This document shows positions 49,556 through 61,620 of a stretch of 64,000 nucleotides of DNA, in pieces (positions within the stretch are counted from its first letter, which is position 1; each line of letters opens with the position of its first letter). Both the position numbers and the translations under genes were made by a program. Origin of the DNA: Tillus elongatus. Taxonomy: Eukaryota > Arthropoda > Insecta > Coleoptera > Cleridae. The stretch lies in contig OZ023262.1 in assembly GCA_964006375.1 (NCBI GenBank), forward strand, positions 89,135,654 to 89,199,653, given 5' to 3'. Under the pieces are notes generated by a model. That model was not told where the DNA came from. It ran no database searches and was given only the letters and a program-made list of their open reading frames with translations.

Positions 49556-50604
49556 TTTTTATTGTATCAAGTGATTATTGGCACTCTTCTGACCAAATAA
49601 ATTTTTGTCGTTTTCTTAAACTATGTAAAGGATCTAATATGATTGGTATATTGGGTACATATTTTCCATTAAAATTTATCTTACCCAGAAATTGTCGCAC
49701 ATTTTTTTATGTCTTCGGGACAGGAAAATCTCTTATAGCAATTAAATTATCCTTCAGCGGAGTAAGTGTGTTGTTTTTGATTATATGACCCAAGTACTTT
49801 ACCGAGTCCTGTAAGAAGTTACATTTAGAGAATTTTAAACTGAAGCCTTCTTTTGAAATTGCCTCCAATAATAATGACAAATGCTTTATATGTTCTACGA
49901 AAGTCTCGGAAAATATTAAAATATCATCTATATAATTTACCGTGAAATCTGATAGTCCATGTTTTCTAATAATACTACCCGATATTCTCTGAAAGATTGC
50001 AGGAGCAGTTTTTAACTCGAATGGTAAAAAGGTCCACTGAAAGTGACCTTCTTGAGTTACAAATGCTGTTTTTTTTATATCTTCAATTTTCAAAGGGATT
50101 GACCAGAATGCTGAGTTTGTCTAGTGTTGGTAAGAATTTACACTTTCTTGTTTTTACCATTAAATCTTCGATTAGTGGAAAAGGTTGTGATTGAGGTGCC
50201 ACTATTTTGTTTAAATCGCGAAAATCTATGCATAATCGATTTTATTCCTTCTTCTTTGTTGAAGGCCAATGTTACCGGGGCTGCAAAAGGACTATAAGAC
50301 TCCTCAATCAATTTTTTTCTAAAAGTTTCGATATTTGTTGTTCTATTTCTTTTTTATCATCTATTGTACACCTATATGGTCTTTTGCTACAATATTTATC
50401 TATTAATAAATCAATATGTGCTTCATAGCCATTCACTGTACCTATATCATATTTATATTTAGTAAAAAGTGATTTATATTTGCAAATTAGTTCATCCATT
50501 TCTGACTGTTCCTGTAAATCTAAATGATTTACTGAAACGTCATTAAAGTTAATTTTAAAATTCTTATCATTTGTTCCAACTTTTGTTTTCTCTACGACAG
50601 TCAC
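49556..50604 (-). pseudogene. Ty3/gypsy reverse transcriptase
   Basis: Frame 50308-50604 is the linker before the RT fingers ('EMDELICKYKSLFTKYKYDI', 'PYRCTIDDKKEIEQQISKLL'). The palm is in 49707-50093: 'KTAFVTQEGHFQWTFLPFEL', 'APAIFQRI', YIDD active site with 'ILIFSETFVEH', and 'KYLGHIIKNN'. The connection reads on to 49556 with one stop. The H copy then interrupts the gene inside a run of A (minus strand). Confidence 0.8.
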
Positions 50605-50849
50605 ATCTTTGTTTTCATTTTTTTTTTCAACTTTGCTACCTGGAAAGGCAGGAACTATTTTTGTGTTGAAGTTTTGGTTGGTTTGTGTAATTTCTAATTT
50701 TTCATTCTGAATTAGTTGAAATTTTTATATGCAATCTAATCCAATTAAGAAATCATAATCAAAATTCTTTTCATCTATAACGAAAATACTAATATTATTT
50801 TCAATCTCAAAGATCCTTATTTTTAAATTTACTATTCCTATAGACTTTT

Positions 50850-51220
50850 TCACACCATTAATCTTTTTTAAGTTTGTATTTTTACTATTATTGATTGGGC
50901 TTTTTTTTTCAAGGACAATAATTTTAAATTTATTAAAAACACATGCGATCCCGAATCATAAATCCCAAAAGTTTCTAACGTGTCATTTATTAATATCTTA
51001 ATTTTGATTAATGGTGAAATTACTAGTTTTTTGGACCTATTCCATTTAACTCGACTTCCAATTCCGAATTATTAACGTTTCTGATTTGGTCTTTGTTAGG
51101 TCGGTCACTATCTTTGTTTTTGAACCAGCATACGGATTCAGGATGATAGCGGGTTCCTTTGTTTCCTTTTTCACAAATTCTGCATGGTCTGTCTTTTCCA
51201 TTGTTTTCTTTAATTTTATT
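50850..51220 (-). pseudogene. Ty3/gypsy zinc knuckle and aspartic protease region
   Basis: Near 51125-51190 the reading CRICEKGNKGTRYHPESVCW has the Cys-Cys-His-Cys order of a nucleocapsid knuckle, with nine instead of four residues before the His. Downstream, DSGS at about 50946-50957 in the context 'LETFGIYDSGSHV' is the protease active site. The frame continues with 'INLKLLSLKKKAQS'. Confidence 0.65.
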
Positions 51221-51921
51221 TTAAAAATCTACCCTATTCTTTCCCACATTCCTTTTATTCACCAAATATTCTGAACCCCTGATATTATTCAATAAATTTT
51301 CTGTCTCATTCAAGTTATTTCCATCAATCTTATCTACTATAAAATTTGGTAACCCCGTCGCGATTAAATCAATTACAGTGGGTTTATCCATTATTTTATT
51401 TACTTCTAATAGTAGTCTTTCTTTTTTTAAAGCATAATCTAATAATGTGCCCGGTCTATATTTGAATACAATTGCATACCTGACCGGCGACCAACCTTTG
51501 CTTGCATAAGTTCCACAAAAGTTATTTTTCCATATTGACCATTCTGTATGTTTTATAAGCATAGAACTGTACCAGTCAAGGCATCAGTCTTCTAAAAACA
51601 ACTGAAGAACCTCAATTTTCCTAGTATCTTCATCTATTCCTAAGCAAGTACATTCTGTTTCAAAAATAGTCATACATTCGATGTGTTCCTAGTGAATTTT
51701 TCTATTACAAATTTATCTGTTAAGTTTGTTATATTACAAGGTTTTGAAGCGTCCTTCTTCATGTCAGCAAACTTTTCCAGGATTTTTGTCAAGGCTTCTT
51801 CTGAAATTCCAGTTATAGGAGCTTGTTGTCGTGTTTCTGATGTAATCTCCTCCAGAAAATAACCCTTAAACTGCATATTTCCATCCTCATCCACATAAAC
51901 AGTCTTCATCTCTGGTGTCAC
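51221..51921 (-). pseudogene. Ty3/gypsy Gag
   Basis: Structural capsid-type protein, in two frames. 51670-51921 has a Met start and is rich in Lys/Glu/Thr. 51221-51562 includes 'TEWSIWKNNFCGTYASKGWS', 'YRPGTLLDYALKKERLLLEV' and 'TVIDLIATGLPNFIVDKID', the tail of a retrotransposon Gag domain. About 110 bp between them lie in a third frame. Confidence 0.7.
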
Positions 51922-52174
51922 AGAAATACATACTTGCCTAGATTCATGTCTCCTTTGTAGTGTAGTTTTTATTTTTTTAAAGTTTGGCTTTTTTTAATTG
52001 TATCGTGTAGTTTAATTGTTTGCAGATGCTCCGGGATTGTAAAGGTGTGTTTATCGATATTCATTATCGAGGTTAGGCAGATAACATTTGTTTTGGGTCA
52101 TCACTCGGTTTTACTACAAACTCAAATTTCAACTTTTTCATTGTTGTTTAACAGCAGCTGTACAAATGTTGTTT

Positions 52175-52540
52175 TATAATACGTGAGTTTATAAAACCCT
52201 TTATAGATTGTTGGAATTGCGAAACAAAACTAAATTGAGTTGCTATGAAAAGAGAGTTCTTTTATTAATCACAATAAATCAATACTGTTTACATCAATTG
52301 AACATTACTAGATACAAATCTTACCTGAAAAGAGAAACAACATTTAAAGCTATTATTTCTCCAATTCCTTAACAACTTTAAATTTTTATTAGTCTAATAA
52401 ATTTTATTCATAATTAAATTACTTCAATAACTTGTTTACATTTAATGGTGTGCCCTCTATATCTACTCTCACAATGTCATGCGCCCTAGTTAATGAGCGG
52501 GAAACTCAAACTTAATGAAGTACCATGAGAACTTCATTAC
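52175..52540 (-). repeat. 5' LTR, uninterrupted
   Basis: About 367 bp. On the minus strand it starts 'gtaatgaagttctcatggta' and ends 'tcacgtattata'. Contains AATAAA-like sequence on the minus strand. No standard tRNA primer-binding match is visible after it. Confidence 0.85.
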
Positions 52541-52593
52541 ATTTATATATACAGCACCCTTCTAAATTCCGTTCCCCCCTACTAAATTTTAAA

Positions 52594-52752
<159 letters not shown>

Positions 52753-52894
52753 CAACAAAATTTAGAAGGATCAAATAAGATGTACAACCCTACGATTTTA
52801 TGGAAAAAGGACAGGTGCAGATTTAAAAATTACCAAGAAGCGCCATCTTGAATTATCTTTTTGAATGGAACACCCCGTATATTATTATGTTTTC

Positions 52895-53135
52895 ACAATC
52901 CTCTCATAATTATGAACATTTCTCTTAGATGCACTTTTTTTCTTAAATTTGATCGTTTTCCAAACATTAACGTCTTAAAAGTGACATTTCCGGTTAAAGT
53001 AAAATATGGATTTAACTACAAAACCCAAATCCACTTCACTTTAACCCGAAATGTCACTTTTAAGACAAAAACGATCAAATTTAGGAAAAAAGTGTATCCT
53101 AAGAGAAATGTTCAGAATTATGAGAAGATTTCGAA
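52895..53135. repeat. Short palindromic element, about 240 bp
   Basis: Arms about 52895-53025 and 53033-53135. 'aaaagtgacatttccggtta' at 52977 answers 'taacccgaaatgtcactttt' at 53042, and 'aaatttgatcgtttt' at 52946 answers 'aaaacgatcaaattt' at 53067. The outer right edge is directly joined to the hAT-like element. No coding capacity. Confidence 0.7.
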
Positions 53136-53137
53136 AA

Positions 53138-54163
53138 CAGTGGCGGCTCGTCAGATGACGCAGGTGAAGCGCTGCTTCACCTATATTTTTCGATTAAGCT
53201 GAACTTTTTTTATTCAAAATCCACGATAATTTTAATTTTTTGCATTCTCTCTAATTAATTTGGTACAACCACATAAAAATGTCTTGTTACGTTGCGCCGC
53301 AGTTAAGAATGTATTTTTATAGTAATTTATGGTACGATATAATTTGTAAGCTCGTCCCTGATCACAGAATTGAATGTATACATGCCGCAACACGCAGCGC
53401 TTACGTGTTGGTACAGGCTACTGTAGAGCGTCAAGCAGCTGCGGACTAACTGAGACAGATTTTTTCGTATACAAATGCTGCGTCTGCTTCGGGACGCGTA
53501 CGTGAGACGGTTGCCATGGCAACGGCACGCGCAGTGGTAGATTGGGTCACAAACTTGATGCAGCCCTCTGACTCTGCTTCAAATCTTAGTTTCCGTCGTT
53601 CGTTTAGATAGAGGGATCTTCAGAGACGTATTTTTATTTTTACTATGGTGCCGTTAAATAATCTGTTATGTGTCACATTTACAGACTTTGAAAAGCTGGA
53701 TTTTTTATGTTTCTTTTTGGCAAGTGGAATTGATTTGTTTCTTATCACCTCTAAAATAATAACTTCAAATAATAACATATTAGATATAAAATTACAAGTT
53801 GCATAAAAAAGAGAAGTGCTATGAATTTGAAAAAAAAATAGGCTTGTAGCTCTTTCCTCTATAAACAGATGTTCATAGGTAATAATGTTCATAGGAATTA
53901 TATTACCGTATGCGTCCGTGTTCAGTGTCCCCTCATCGAATATTCCTGCTCATTATTCCGAAAATTATTCCTTGTGGAAGTCTATATTTTTGTACAAATG
54001 GATTTTTTATTTAAATAATGTGCCAGGAGAACGTGTGACCTTGAAAATTTAAAAAATTCACACCTACGGTGCAGGGGGTGTCTTCGTCTCCCTGAACCCC
54101 GCTTTGGGGCCGCGTGGATATGGATTCTGCTTCACCCACTCCCAATGTCACGAGCCGCCACTG
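53138..54163. mobile_element. hAT-like non-autonomous element, 1026 bp
   Basis: Terminal inverted repeats CAGTGGCGGCTCGT at 53138 and the inverse ACGAGCCGCCACTG ending at 54163, with near-terminal 'gcttcacc' on both sides. The interior includes a GC-rich patch (53380-53550) and no transposase. The matching 8-bp target duplication expected for hAT is not visible (flanks 'ttcgaaaa' and 'atacatat'), so the class is inferred from TIR type only. The right end abuts a TA tract. Confidence 0.6.
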
Positions 54164-54284
<121 letters not shown>

Positions 54285-54469
54285 CATATGAAAATTCAAA
54301 CAGGCCTTGGTTTTGGATTTTAGGGACCCTAATTCGTGCTTGTTTGAAGAAACTGTTTTGCTAGTATTAGCGTTTTTTATTTCGGACTTTGTAAAACTTG
54401 CGGTTTGCTATATTCTTATACAAGCAAATTTTTTTTTGCTGAAATAGAAACTCCTCATTATATTTGAAA

Positions 54470-54732
54470 GTAAGCCAGGTCAGTTCAGTTCAATTAGATG
54501 ATGTTGAAGTGACTTGAAGAAGCAGTAACCAGTGTAAAGTGTTAGAGAGTAGCGACTGTAGTTCCAGTGTAGTGACTTGTGTGCAGATTAGTGATTGTAA
54601 GGCCAGATAAACTAAGTGTTTTGTGAGAGAGACATTCTAGGACTTTGATTGTATCCATATTTAGAGAGTAAATAAAGTTGTTTTGTTAAAATTTAAAGTC
54701 TCACTTATCCAGAACCCGGCGAAAACGCAACA
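54470..54732 (+). other. Possible LTR 3' portion
   Basis: The stretch ends 'gtaaataaagttgttttgtt', 'cacttatccagaacccggcg', 'aaaacgcaaca'. An AATAAA signal 60-70 bases before a CA end is the usual layout of an R-U5 region. No partner LTR and no left boundary are visible, so this is only a suggestion. Confidence 0.25.
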
Positions 54733-55337
54733 ATATGTAAACATAAAATTTTACGTGACCGTCTATTTTGTCTACGAAAATGTATTGAAAATAGACTCAC
54801 ACATTTCAAAACACCTGATCGAGAAATCAAAATCACTTTAGTTCTATGATTTGGAATGATATATGCTCACAGAGGAGTCGGCATGAAAGACCATGACCAA
54901 AGTAATTTATCCAGCTAGAGTTTGACAGGCTATAAGGCGCCCTTACATATGAGTATTTAATAGCGTCTTTCATGGGCTCACGGTAAGCAATTTCAATAGC
55001 CACTTTCAATGGCCTGGGATACGTCCTTTAGTGGAAAAATATTATAGTGAAGTTATAAATTACGTGAATAAACTCCTGCTGATTCAGATACTTTAGCAAC
55101 CTAATGGTATCCGCTTAAAAGCCTGTGATAAATTAAAATTACTTCTTAAAATATATCTTCACTTTATATATATTCAGCTGGTAAGCTCTGCGCCGTTAAA
55201 GCGAATTAATAAATTGCGGATTGTTTGCAAAACACTGCCAACCAAATATACTTGAACAATCTATATTAATAAAGTTAAGTGGCTCTTAATCACTGAGGGC
55301 AATTTTTAAAGCTAATTAAATTACCACCAGCGCCAAG
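54733..55337. other. Unassigned AT-rich DNA
   Basis: Nothing recognised on either strand. Confidence 0.4.
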
Positions 55338-55561
55338 ACCATTTTGTTGACATTGGTGATGGTTATGGTTTTTGTTTTCTTTTATAAAATAATACATTGT
55401 TAAACAGCTAAATTAAGTATCGTAAAAAAGAGTTTCATTTAACGTGTTTAATTAAATCCTACATAACATTTATAGTTAATTTCAATGAAAAAATTTGTTA
55501 AAAATGCGATCACGACTTTGGCATTTTATATAATTGTTGTGTGTTTATCTATGGAAATATA

Positions 55562-55565
<4 letters not shown>

Positions 55566-55634
<69 letters not shown>
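55566..55634. repeat. (TA)n microsatellite, copy 1 of the duplication
   Basis: About 69 bp of TA. Confidence 0.95.
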
Positions 55635-55637
<3 letters not shown>

Positions 55638-56139
55638 CGATACATAATCGGCAAAACATCGTAAGTGACAATTTCTGCAAAAATGGGTTTTTAATGTTAT
55701 TGTAATTCCCTGACTGTCTATAACCTACTGTCAAATTATTGAAGGGTAAATTTAAACCTTTTTTAGTTAAAACAAGTTTATTTATATCGTAACAGACAAT
55801 TCTATAGCGAAAGCCTTATACTATTCCTACTAGAAAATCGTAAAGCCAGATATTTCCGCCACACTATCGCATCATCAGCGTCACGTGGTACTATAAGCTG
55901 TTACAATAGAACCATTTTGTTGACGTTGGTGATGCTTATGGTTTTTGTTTTATTTTATAAAATAATACATTGTTAAACAGCTAAATTAAGTATTGTAGAA
56001 GAGAGTTTTATTTACCGTGTTTAACTAAATCCTGCATAACATTTATAGTTAATTTCAATGAAAAAAATTCGTTAAAAATGTGATCACGACTTTTGCATTT
56101 TATATAATTGTTGTGTGTTTATCTATAGAAATATAAATG

Positions 56140-56148
<9 letters not shown>

Positions 56149-56215
<67 letters not shown>
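56149..56215. repeat. (TA)n microsatellite, copy 2 of the duplication
   Basis: About 67 bp of TA. The near-identical length in both copies suggests the duplication is recent. Confidence 0.95.
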
Positions 56216-56217
<2 letters not shown>

Positions 56218-56435
56218 CGATACATAATCGGCAAAACATCGTAAGTGACAATTTCTGCGAAAATGAGTTTTCCATGTTATTGTAATTCCCTGACTGTCTA
56301 TAACCTACTGGCAAATTATTGTAAGTGTAAATTTAAAGGTTTTTCAGTTAAAACAAGTTTATTTATATCGTAACAGACAATTCTATAGCGAAAGCTTTAT
56401 ACTATTCCTACTAGAAAATCGTAAAGCCAGATATT

Positions 56436-57140
56436 TTAGATTTTTATGATTTTTTGTTAATTTTTTGTTACAGATCACACACCAACTTTTAAATAAGTTG
56501 CAATAAACGGCAATTAAACATATTCAGTTATAATAATTGCCTCAGATTATCATTACTTTGTTTTGTGTAAAATTGTAACCTAAAATGTTGACAGTTTACG
56601 TACAGCAATATATTTCTTATTTATTTCCCTTTCGAGAAAGTATGCTGCCATGCGTATATTAATTTATACAACAGGTATAAACCATACATCAACGGTAACC
56701 AAACTAAATATATACCAGGCAAAAAACATACTACCCGAACCAACAATCGTGAAATCTCGGCCGCTATTATGGAAAATGACAGACGACATGAAATTAAAAA
56801 TTTACCAATTGATTGTTATTCAATAAATTATTAAAAGGAACTATATTTGTAGCTTTCTGAACGGCCTCAAATACAGTTTTCGCTCAGCATAGATATATTA
56901 TGCTGTCATATAATATACTAAAAACGTCAACAAAATCAAGCCAAGTCTCTATGAAAATGATTCTAGAATAGTCTTTTTTATATTTAAACTTAAACATAAG
57001 ACATCATATAAGACCGAAACAGTCGTGTGATGTCTTTCAATGGTAATTCTACTAATGCTGTAATTAGTTCCGTATACTTTAAATATAATATCCTGCGCAT
57101 GAAGACGATCTAAAATATCACGCAAATACAACGTTGGTTG
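56436..57140. other. Unassigned AT-rich DNA
   Basis: No gene or element recognised; the minus frame at 56949-57131 is short and unsupported. Confidence 0.4.
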
Positions 57141-57144
57141 AAGG

Positions 57145-57217
57145 ATACTTAGATGGCGCCGTGGACATTTTCCTTGCTTCCTAAGCAGAAGGTTACGCGA
57201 TCGAATCCTGCTTGATG
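57145..57217 (+). pseudogene. tRNA-Arg-like pseudogene or SINE head
   Basis: 'GATGGCGCCGTGGACA' at 57152 resembles a D-arm/box A. 'TTCCTAAG' at 57177 looks like an anticodon loop with CCT (Arg). 'GCGATCGAATCC' at 57197 resembles box B. The acceptor ends do not pair and the T-stem is poor, so it is not a functional tRNA gene. Confidence 0.35.
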
Positions 57218-57349
57218 AATGTATGTTTTTCCATGTTTTATTTTGTCATTTGGACAAACAATAGTGCACAGATTTCATACGTTTTGAACAAGATCTCATT
57301 TTTGTTTAAAACGTGTGAATAAGTTTGTCACCTTTGAGTCTGAAATTAT

Positions 57350-57843
57350 AATTTTTGTATTGTTGATATTGAAAAAACCGGTTTGATTAGGTTGACTAAA
57401 ACGAAATCATACTGGCAATTAATAAGGAAAAATAACTGCGACGTTTATAATTTGGCAAATACCGTACTTTTCTAAATATGAATTAACTTTCCTTCTGGAA
57501 ATCGTTTGTTTAACTTTAATGAAATTTGTAATACAAGTTTATTTTAAAGAGAGTTACACTATCCACAAATATAGCAAAATTTAGTTCTTCACCTTCGTAG
57601 AAAATTGAATTTTGGGCATTTTTCTCTAAAGGAGTTAGAACACAAGATTTTTTTTTGATAATAGAGAGATATCGATGGTACACTTTCAAAAGTATTCTTC
57701 AAGTGGGCGTGTACTAGGAGCTCTAAAATTGATCTTCAAGGTCTGCGTAAGTTTAAAGTATTAACTTTACTAATATGCCGTATAATAATAGTGTACAATT
57801 CTTATGAACATTCGCTACTATAACGCACTTGCTAAGTCCCGAA
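57350..57843 (+). mobile_element. Second H-related subfamily, 3' part
   Basis: 'aaccggtttgattaggttga' near 57376, 'cgtttataatttggcaaata' near 57443 and 'ggagctctaaaattgatctt' near 57718, with the end TAACGCACTTGCTAAGTCCCGAA at 57843 before a run of T. Collinear with the last part of 17800-19436. Confidence 0.55.
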
Positions 57844-58904
57844 TTTTTTTTTCCTTGGTCTAATGTCCGTGATTCAACAAACCTAAAAACCTAACTAAAA
57901 CGTGCTATTTGTACCCAAGTCACAAATACACGTGTAACTTAGTTACAATAACCGGCCAAACAACAGACATAGACTTAATGCAAAAAGCATTTTTTGTAGT
58001 CTTTATAATTTATTGAGCGCAAAAATTATATTTCTTAGGTTGCAGGGGAATTCTAATGATTAAAAAAAGGAATGAAAATTCGTGACGAACCTGGTGAGTC
58101 AACACTTTATAATTTTGAACAGTTAAACTTTCACCCTGCAGTATATATTTTAAACCGCATGATATGCACTGCAGGTCATCTTAAAACCATTATGCAACTT
58201 TAAAGTTTTCATCAAACTACAGGAGTGTAATCAAGTTACAAAACGCATCAGTTTTAACCTTTTTGGACTCCTTTTATACTGGGTAAAAGCTAAACGAAAC
58301 GTTACGCTGACTGATATTTTTATTTTCCAATGCATACATATATTTCCATACTAACTAGCAAAAGTTTCTTCTCATTTCCATGTTCACATTTAATGTACAG
58401 GCTGATTGTTTTATCATGAAAATTGAGTTTTTCTTATAACCAACTAAAAATAACGATTTATTCGATCACATAAGAAACAGTTTGGACGCAGCAAGTGCGT
58501 TATATTAACAAATTTTCATAAGTTTTGTAGTACTCAACGTAACTTAGTTTATCTGCCAAGTACATCGTTGGACCTATTTCAACTTATTTATGTTAAATTT
58601 GGTCTGTAGATGATGCATAATCTTCTAATAGCATCCCTTTTTCTGCACAAACGCATATTAAATTTATATAGCTGATTCATGTAAAAACAAATCACTTCAA
58701 AACATGTTAAATATTGATGTTGGTATATAATAACATGTTAATTCTTTCTCTCAATATAATATTTCCCTCAAATGGTGTGACATTCTGGTTAAAAAAACAT
58801 TTGACTATCGAATGATTAAATATATCCGTCTCTGTTTACTTTATTAAACTTTATATTACACATTAATGTTATTTTCTAACAACAGGGAATACTTTGCGGC
58901 ATTT
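57844..58904. other. Unassigned AT-rich DNA with an isolated H tail
   Basis: An H tail in minus orientation is visible at 58480-58520 ('tttggacgcagcaagtgcgt'). No other element or gene recognised. Confidence 0.4.
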
Positions 58905-58967
58905 GTGAATTTTCATTGAGAAAAATCACTAATAGAGGGGCCTCTATGGTGTTTATATACTTGATTT

Positions 58968-59521
58968 GTTTGCAGAGCCCTTAAAGATAGATTAACACAG
59001 CACAAAAGTGACATACCTTTACAAAAAAGAACTTGCGCTCTGTCTGAACATAATCTCGACACTGGCCACAATATAAATATTAGTAATGTTTCTATTTTAC
59101 ACTGTGAAGCCTTAAGTAATAAAAGAATGTCTTTAGAATAATTTGAAATTACTTTTAACGACAATTTAATAAACTTAAAGAAAGATAATAACTTTAGAAA
59201 TCACTACCCCTATTTAAATTTCCTAGACAAAAACAAAAAACAAATTCAAATACACAATAGTTAGCTTCATATGTCAGTTTGGCACTTTTCGACTTCAGTC
59301 AAATTTATCAAAAGGTTTTTTTCATGTTTGTTTATCCATAATGATTTATAGTAAAACTCACGTTATATGTAACTATTTTAAACTTTTATATTTTTCCTAT
59401 GTAAATTGTAAACTTTTTTCTTTCCATGTAGTAGGCTTGAGAATGGAATAAACTTTTCCAAAAGCTCGGCTTTTAATATAGAGTTTTATTTTGCAACTGA
59501 CGGCTTTCCCACAATTTTTAA

Positions 59522-59522
<1 letters not shown>
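58968..59522 (+). mobile_element. Penelope-like 3' fragment
   Basis: Same family as 21187-22480. Decayed nuclease C-terminus from 58978 ('LKDRLTQHKSD'-type reading, then 'CALSEHNLDTGHNIN' near 59032), terminating near 59260. 3' untranslated region with 'aaaagctcggctttt' and 'gagttttattttgcaactga', ending in (TA)n. 5'-truncated. Confidence 0.75.

Positions 59523-59574
<52 letters not shown>
59523..59574. repeat. (TA)n microsatellite abutting Penelope 3' end
   Basis: About 52 bp of TA. Confidence 0.95.
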
Positions 59575-59579
<5 letters not shown>

Positions 59580-60220
59580 CCAACCGAAAACTCAAAAAAA
59601 AAACTTGACCAACCAAAACCAAATTTGGCGATCCCCTTCATCTTGTTATGGATTGGATATTGAATGAGTTCGTTAGACAGTTTTGACACTCAAATCCCTT
59701 TAGAAAAAAGTGCAAAAAAACTGTTTGAAAACGCAATATCTTTTAAATAACTAATAGTATCAAACAAAAACTTTACAAGCACTTCGATATCGCATTGGTG
59801 GTCCTACCTACCAAATTTGAATTTAATTGGTTCAGTAAATCTTGGGTTATAACTATATAAAAAATAAATAATCTGCGTTATGACCTGAAATTACCTATGA
59901 GTGGATGCGTATAATGTTAGACAAGGTCAGATAGATAAATCAGGGTTCCGTTGCCATTACAAACAAAATCTCGAAATTAAGATTTAAATGGACAGGCTGC
60001 AAAAATATGTCACAATAAACAATCGGCGGGGTTGTCATTTGCGACAGCTCTCTTCTGAATCTGTAGATATCAGAAAAATGTAGGTACATAAAAATTATAG
60101 TAAAAGTGATTCAATTTGTTTAAAAGCAATCTAGAACTACGTTTAATTATGTAAAAATATTAAGCTTCGTATTTTGATGTTATTTTAAAGCCATCTCCCT
60201 CTCCTAGTTTAATCTGACAA

Positions 60221-60820
60221 CACCATTATGTGTAATTTATTAACTGGGGGTAGTCATGAGAGAAACGTGTACGTTCTGCGCATAACCTCGAAATTGACTC
60301 CGCTAATATCTTATAATCTCGGAATATAAAACAACTACCCATATTCTAAGGTGTTTAGTAGGTAAATCGTAGGTAAATAATAACCCAAGCTTTCATTTTA
60401 ACCTAACTTTAACAAATGCTTTCGGCCGTCGACTGTGGTATATTATGATTCTAACATCCAATGCAACAATGAGAAAATGGTTGTGTGCACCAGATTCAGG
60501 TTCTTAAGCAATGCATGTAGGTACTGTATTACCAAAGTAAAACAAAATTCTTTCAAGAAGAAATATACCTATCTAGCTAAAACTAATATAAGTATAATAC
60601 CTAGGTACTTATGGTTTTCTTTACTCTTGGTTTTACTCTTTATGTGGTGTATGGAACATTTGAAGTAAATGAAACTACATAATATCATAAAGCAGTTTAA
60701 ATTATATAAGCAGATGTTCAGTATAAATAATTTAAATGTTAATTTCATGTGGTATTGTTTATGTTTTTTCATTTTCAAAAAGTATGGATACAGTAATGGT
60801 AAATAAGTGTTGAAAAGAGT
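60221..60820. other. Unassigned AT-rich DNA
   Basis: Short frames at 60435-60668 and 60569-60778 overlap on opposite strands and are unsupported. Nothing else recognised. Confidence 0.4.
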
Positions 60821-61189
60821 TTAGGCGCAGCAAGTTCGTTATGGTAGCGAATTGTCGTAAAAATATTTCAGATGGTGATAACTTAGTTTCCCATTAAAGT
60901 AGAATCTGCAGTTTTGATAGATAGTGAAACCCATATAAATGCAGCGTGGGAACCAAATTTAGAAAATAACACAATGAGCTTCACAGATAACTACAAATTT
61001 GTTTAAAAAGACATTTTTTGTTATTTTGTTTACAGAAACTGGTTCGATTGAGTTGACTAAAGCGGATCATCCAAGGGATTAATAAGGAAAATACCTGCCA
61101 GGTTTATAATTTGGCAGGTATATTCCTTTTGTAAATAAAAATTTATTTTTCGCTAAAAGTGCAGATTATCTCACAGGGGAATTTTGGAA

Positions 61190-61620
61190 ATGTTTTTCAG
61201 AAACATGCTTAACAACTTTTCTGGATGCACATACCAGAAAAAAATTTCTTGCAAACAGCCCCCAAGAAAGTTACGGGACCAAGAGTGAATAGGGGCGCTG
61301 GGCAGGGAAGAAGATAAAAAGGAAATGTGAGCGGAAAGTGTGAAAACCTAGCAGCTATAGTTCCTTAAAATATTGTTTACTCTGCCCGACCCACCTGTTC
61401 ACCGCAGGTCTGGTAACTTTCTTGGGGGTTGTTCCCAAGAAATGTTTCTTGTTTATGCATTGAGGGGGGTTGTAGGCATGTAGAAGGGAGAGGATAACCC
61501 CCGCGCGAAGTAGCCAACCAAGATTCTTAATTTATGTTTAAATTCTTACCTCATTTCATTTGTTTAAAATATTTTTCCAAAAATGAATTTGAGGTTGCCT
61601 TATTTGTCAGTCTCACATAG
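61190..61620 (+). repeat. Cassette repeat shared with 17990-18410 and 34150-34600
   Basis: 'gaagataaaaaggaaatgtg' near 61311 and 'aaatgaatttgaggttgcct' near 61580 match the copy at 17990-18410. No conserved frame. Confidence 0.5.

Larger units (their letters stand above)
43027..52540 (-). mobile_element. Ty3/gypsy LTR retrotransposon with two nested insertions
   Basis: Minus-strand element of about 4.9 kb once the LINE (43061-46342) and the H copy (48221-49555) are removed. LTRs of about 367 bp; order gag, zinc knuckle, protease, reverse transcriptase, RNase H, integrase. Perfect 5-bp target repeats ATTTA at 43022-43026 and 52541-52545 (the LTR end is ambiguous by one base). Several stops and shifts in gag-pol. 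No envelope-like frame is seen between integrase and the 3' LTR. Confidence 0.85.
55338..56435 (+). repeat. Tandem duplication, unit about 573 bp
   Basis: Copy 1 at 55338-55855 and copy 2 at 55911-56435 are nearly identical, from 'accattttgttgac' through 'aaaatcgtaaagccagatat'. Each contains a TA tract at the same place (55566-55634 and 56149-56215), followed by 'ttacgatacataatcggcaa'. A 55-bp spacer ('catcatcagcgtcacgtggt') separates them. No protein frame is shared. Confidence 0.85.
58905..60220 (+). mobile_element. H element (variant body) with a nested Penelope fragment
   Basis: 5' terminus 'tgaattttcattgagaaaaa' at 58907 with mirror motif, then 'gaggggcctctatggtg' to 58955. The Penelope 3' fragment follows, then (TA)n 59523-59574, then 'atccaaccgaaaactcaaaa' and the variant body also seen at 32832-33480. 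The Penelope fragment lies at the 5' edge of the TA tract. Confidence 0.65.

Noticed and set aside
46347..52541. LTRs of 333 bp with canonical TG...CA ends
   Set aside because: The identity of the two LTRs continues for another 34 bp (43027-43060 against 52175-52208) once the LINE is removed, and the longer version gives matching ATTTA target repeats.
57145..57217. Functional tRNA-Arg gene
   Set aside because: D-arm, anticodon-loop and box B resemblance is present, but acceptor ends do not pair and the T-stem fails.
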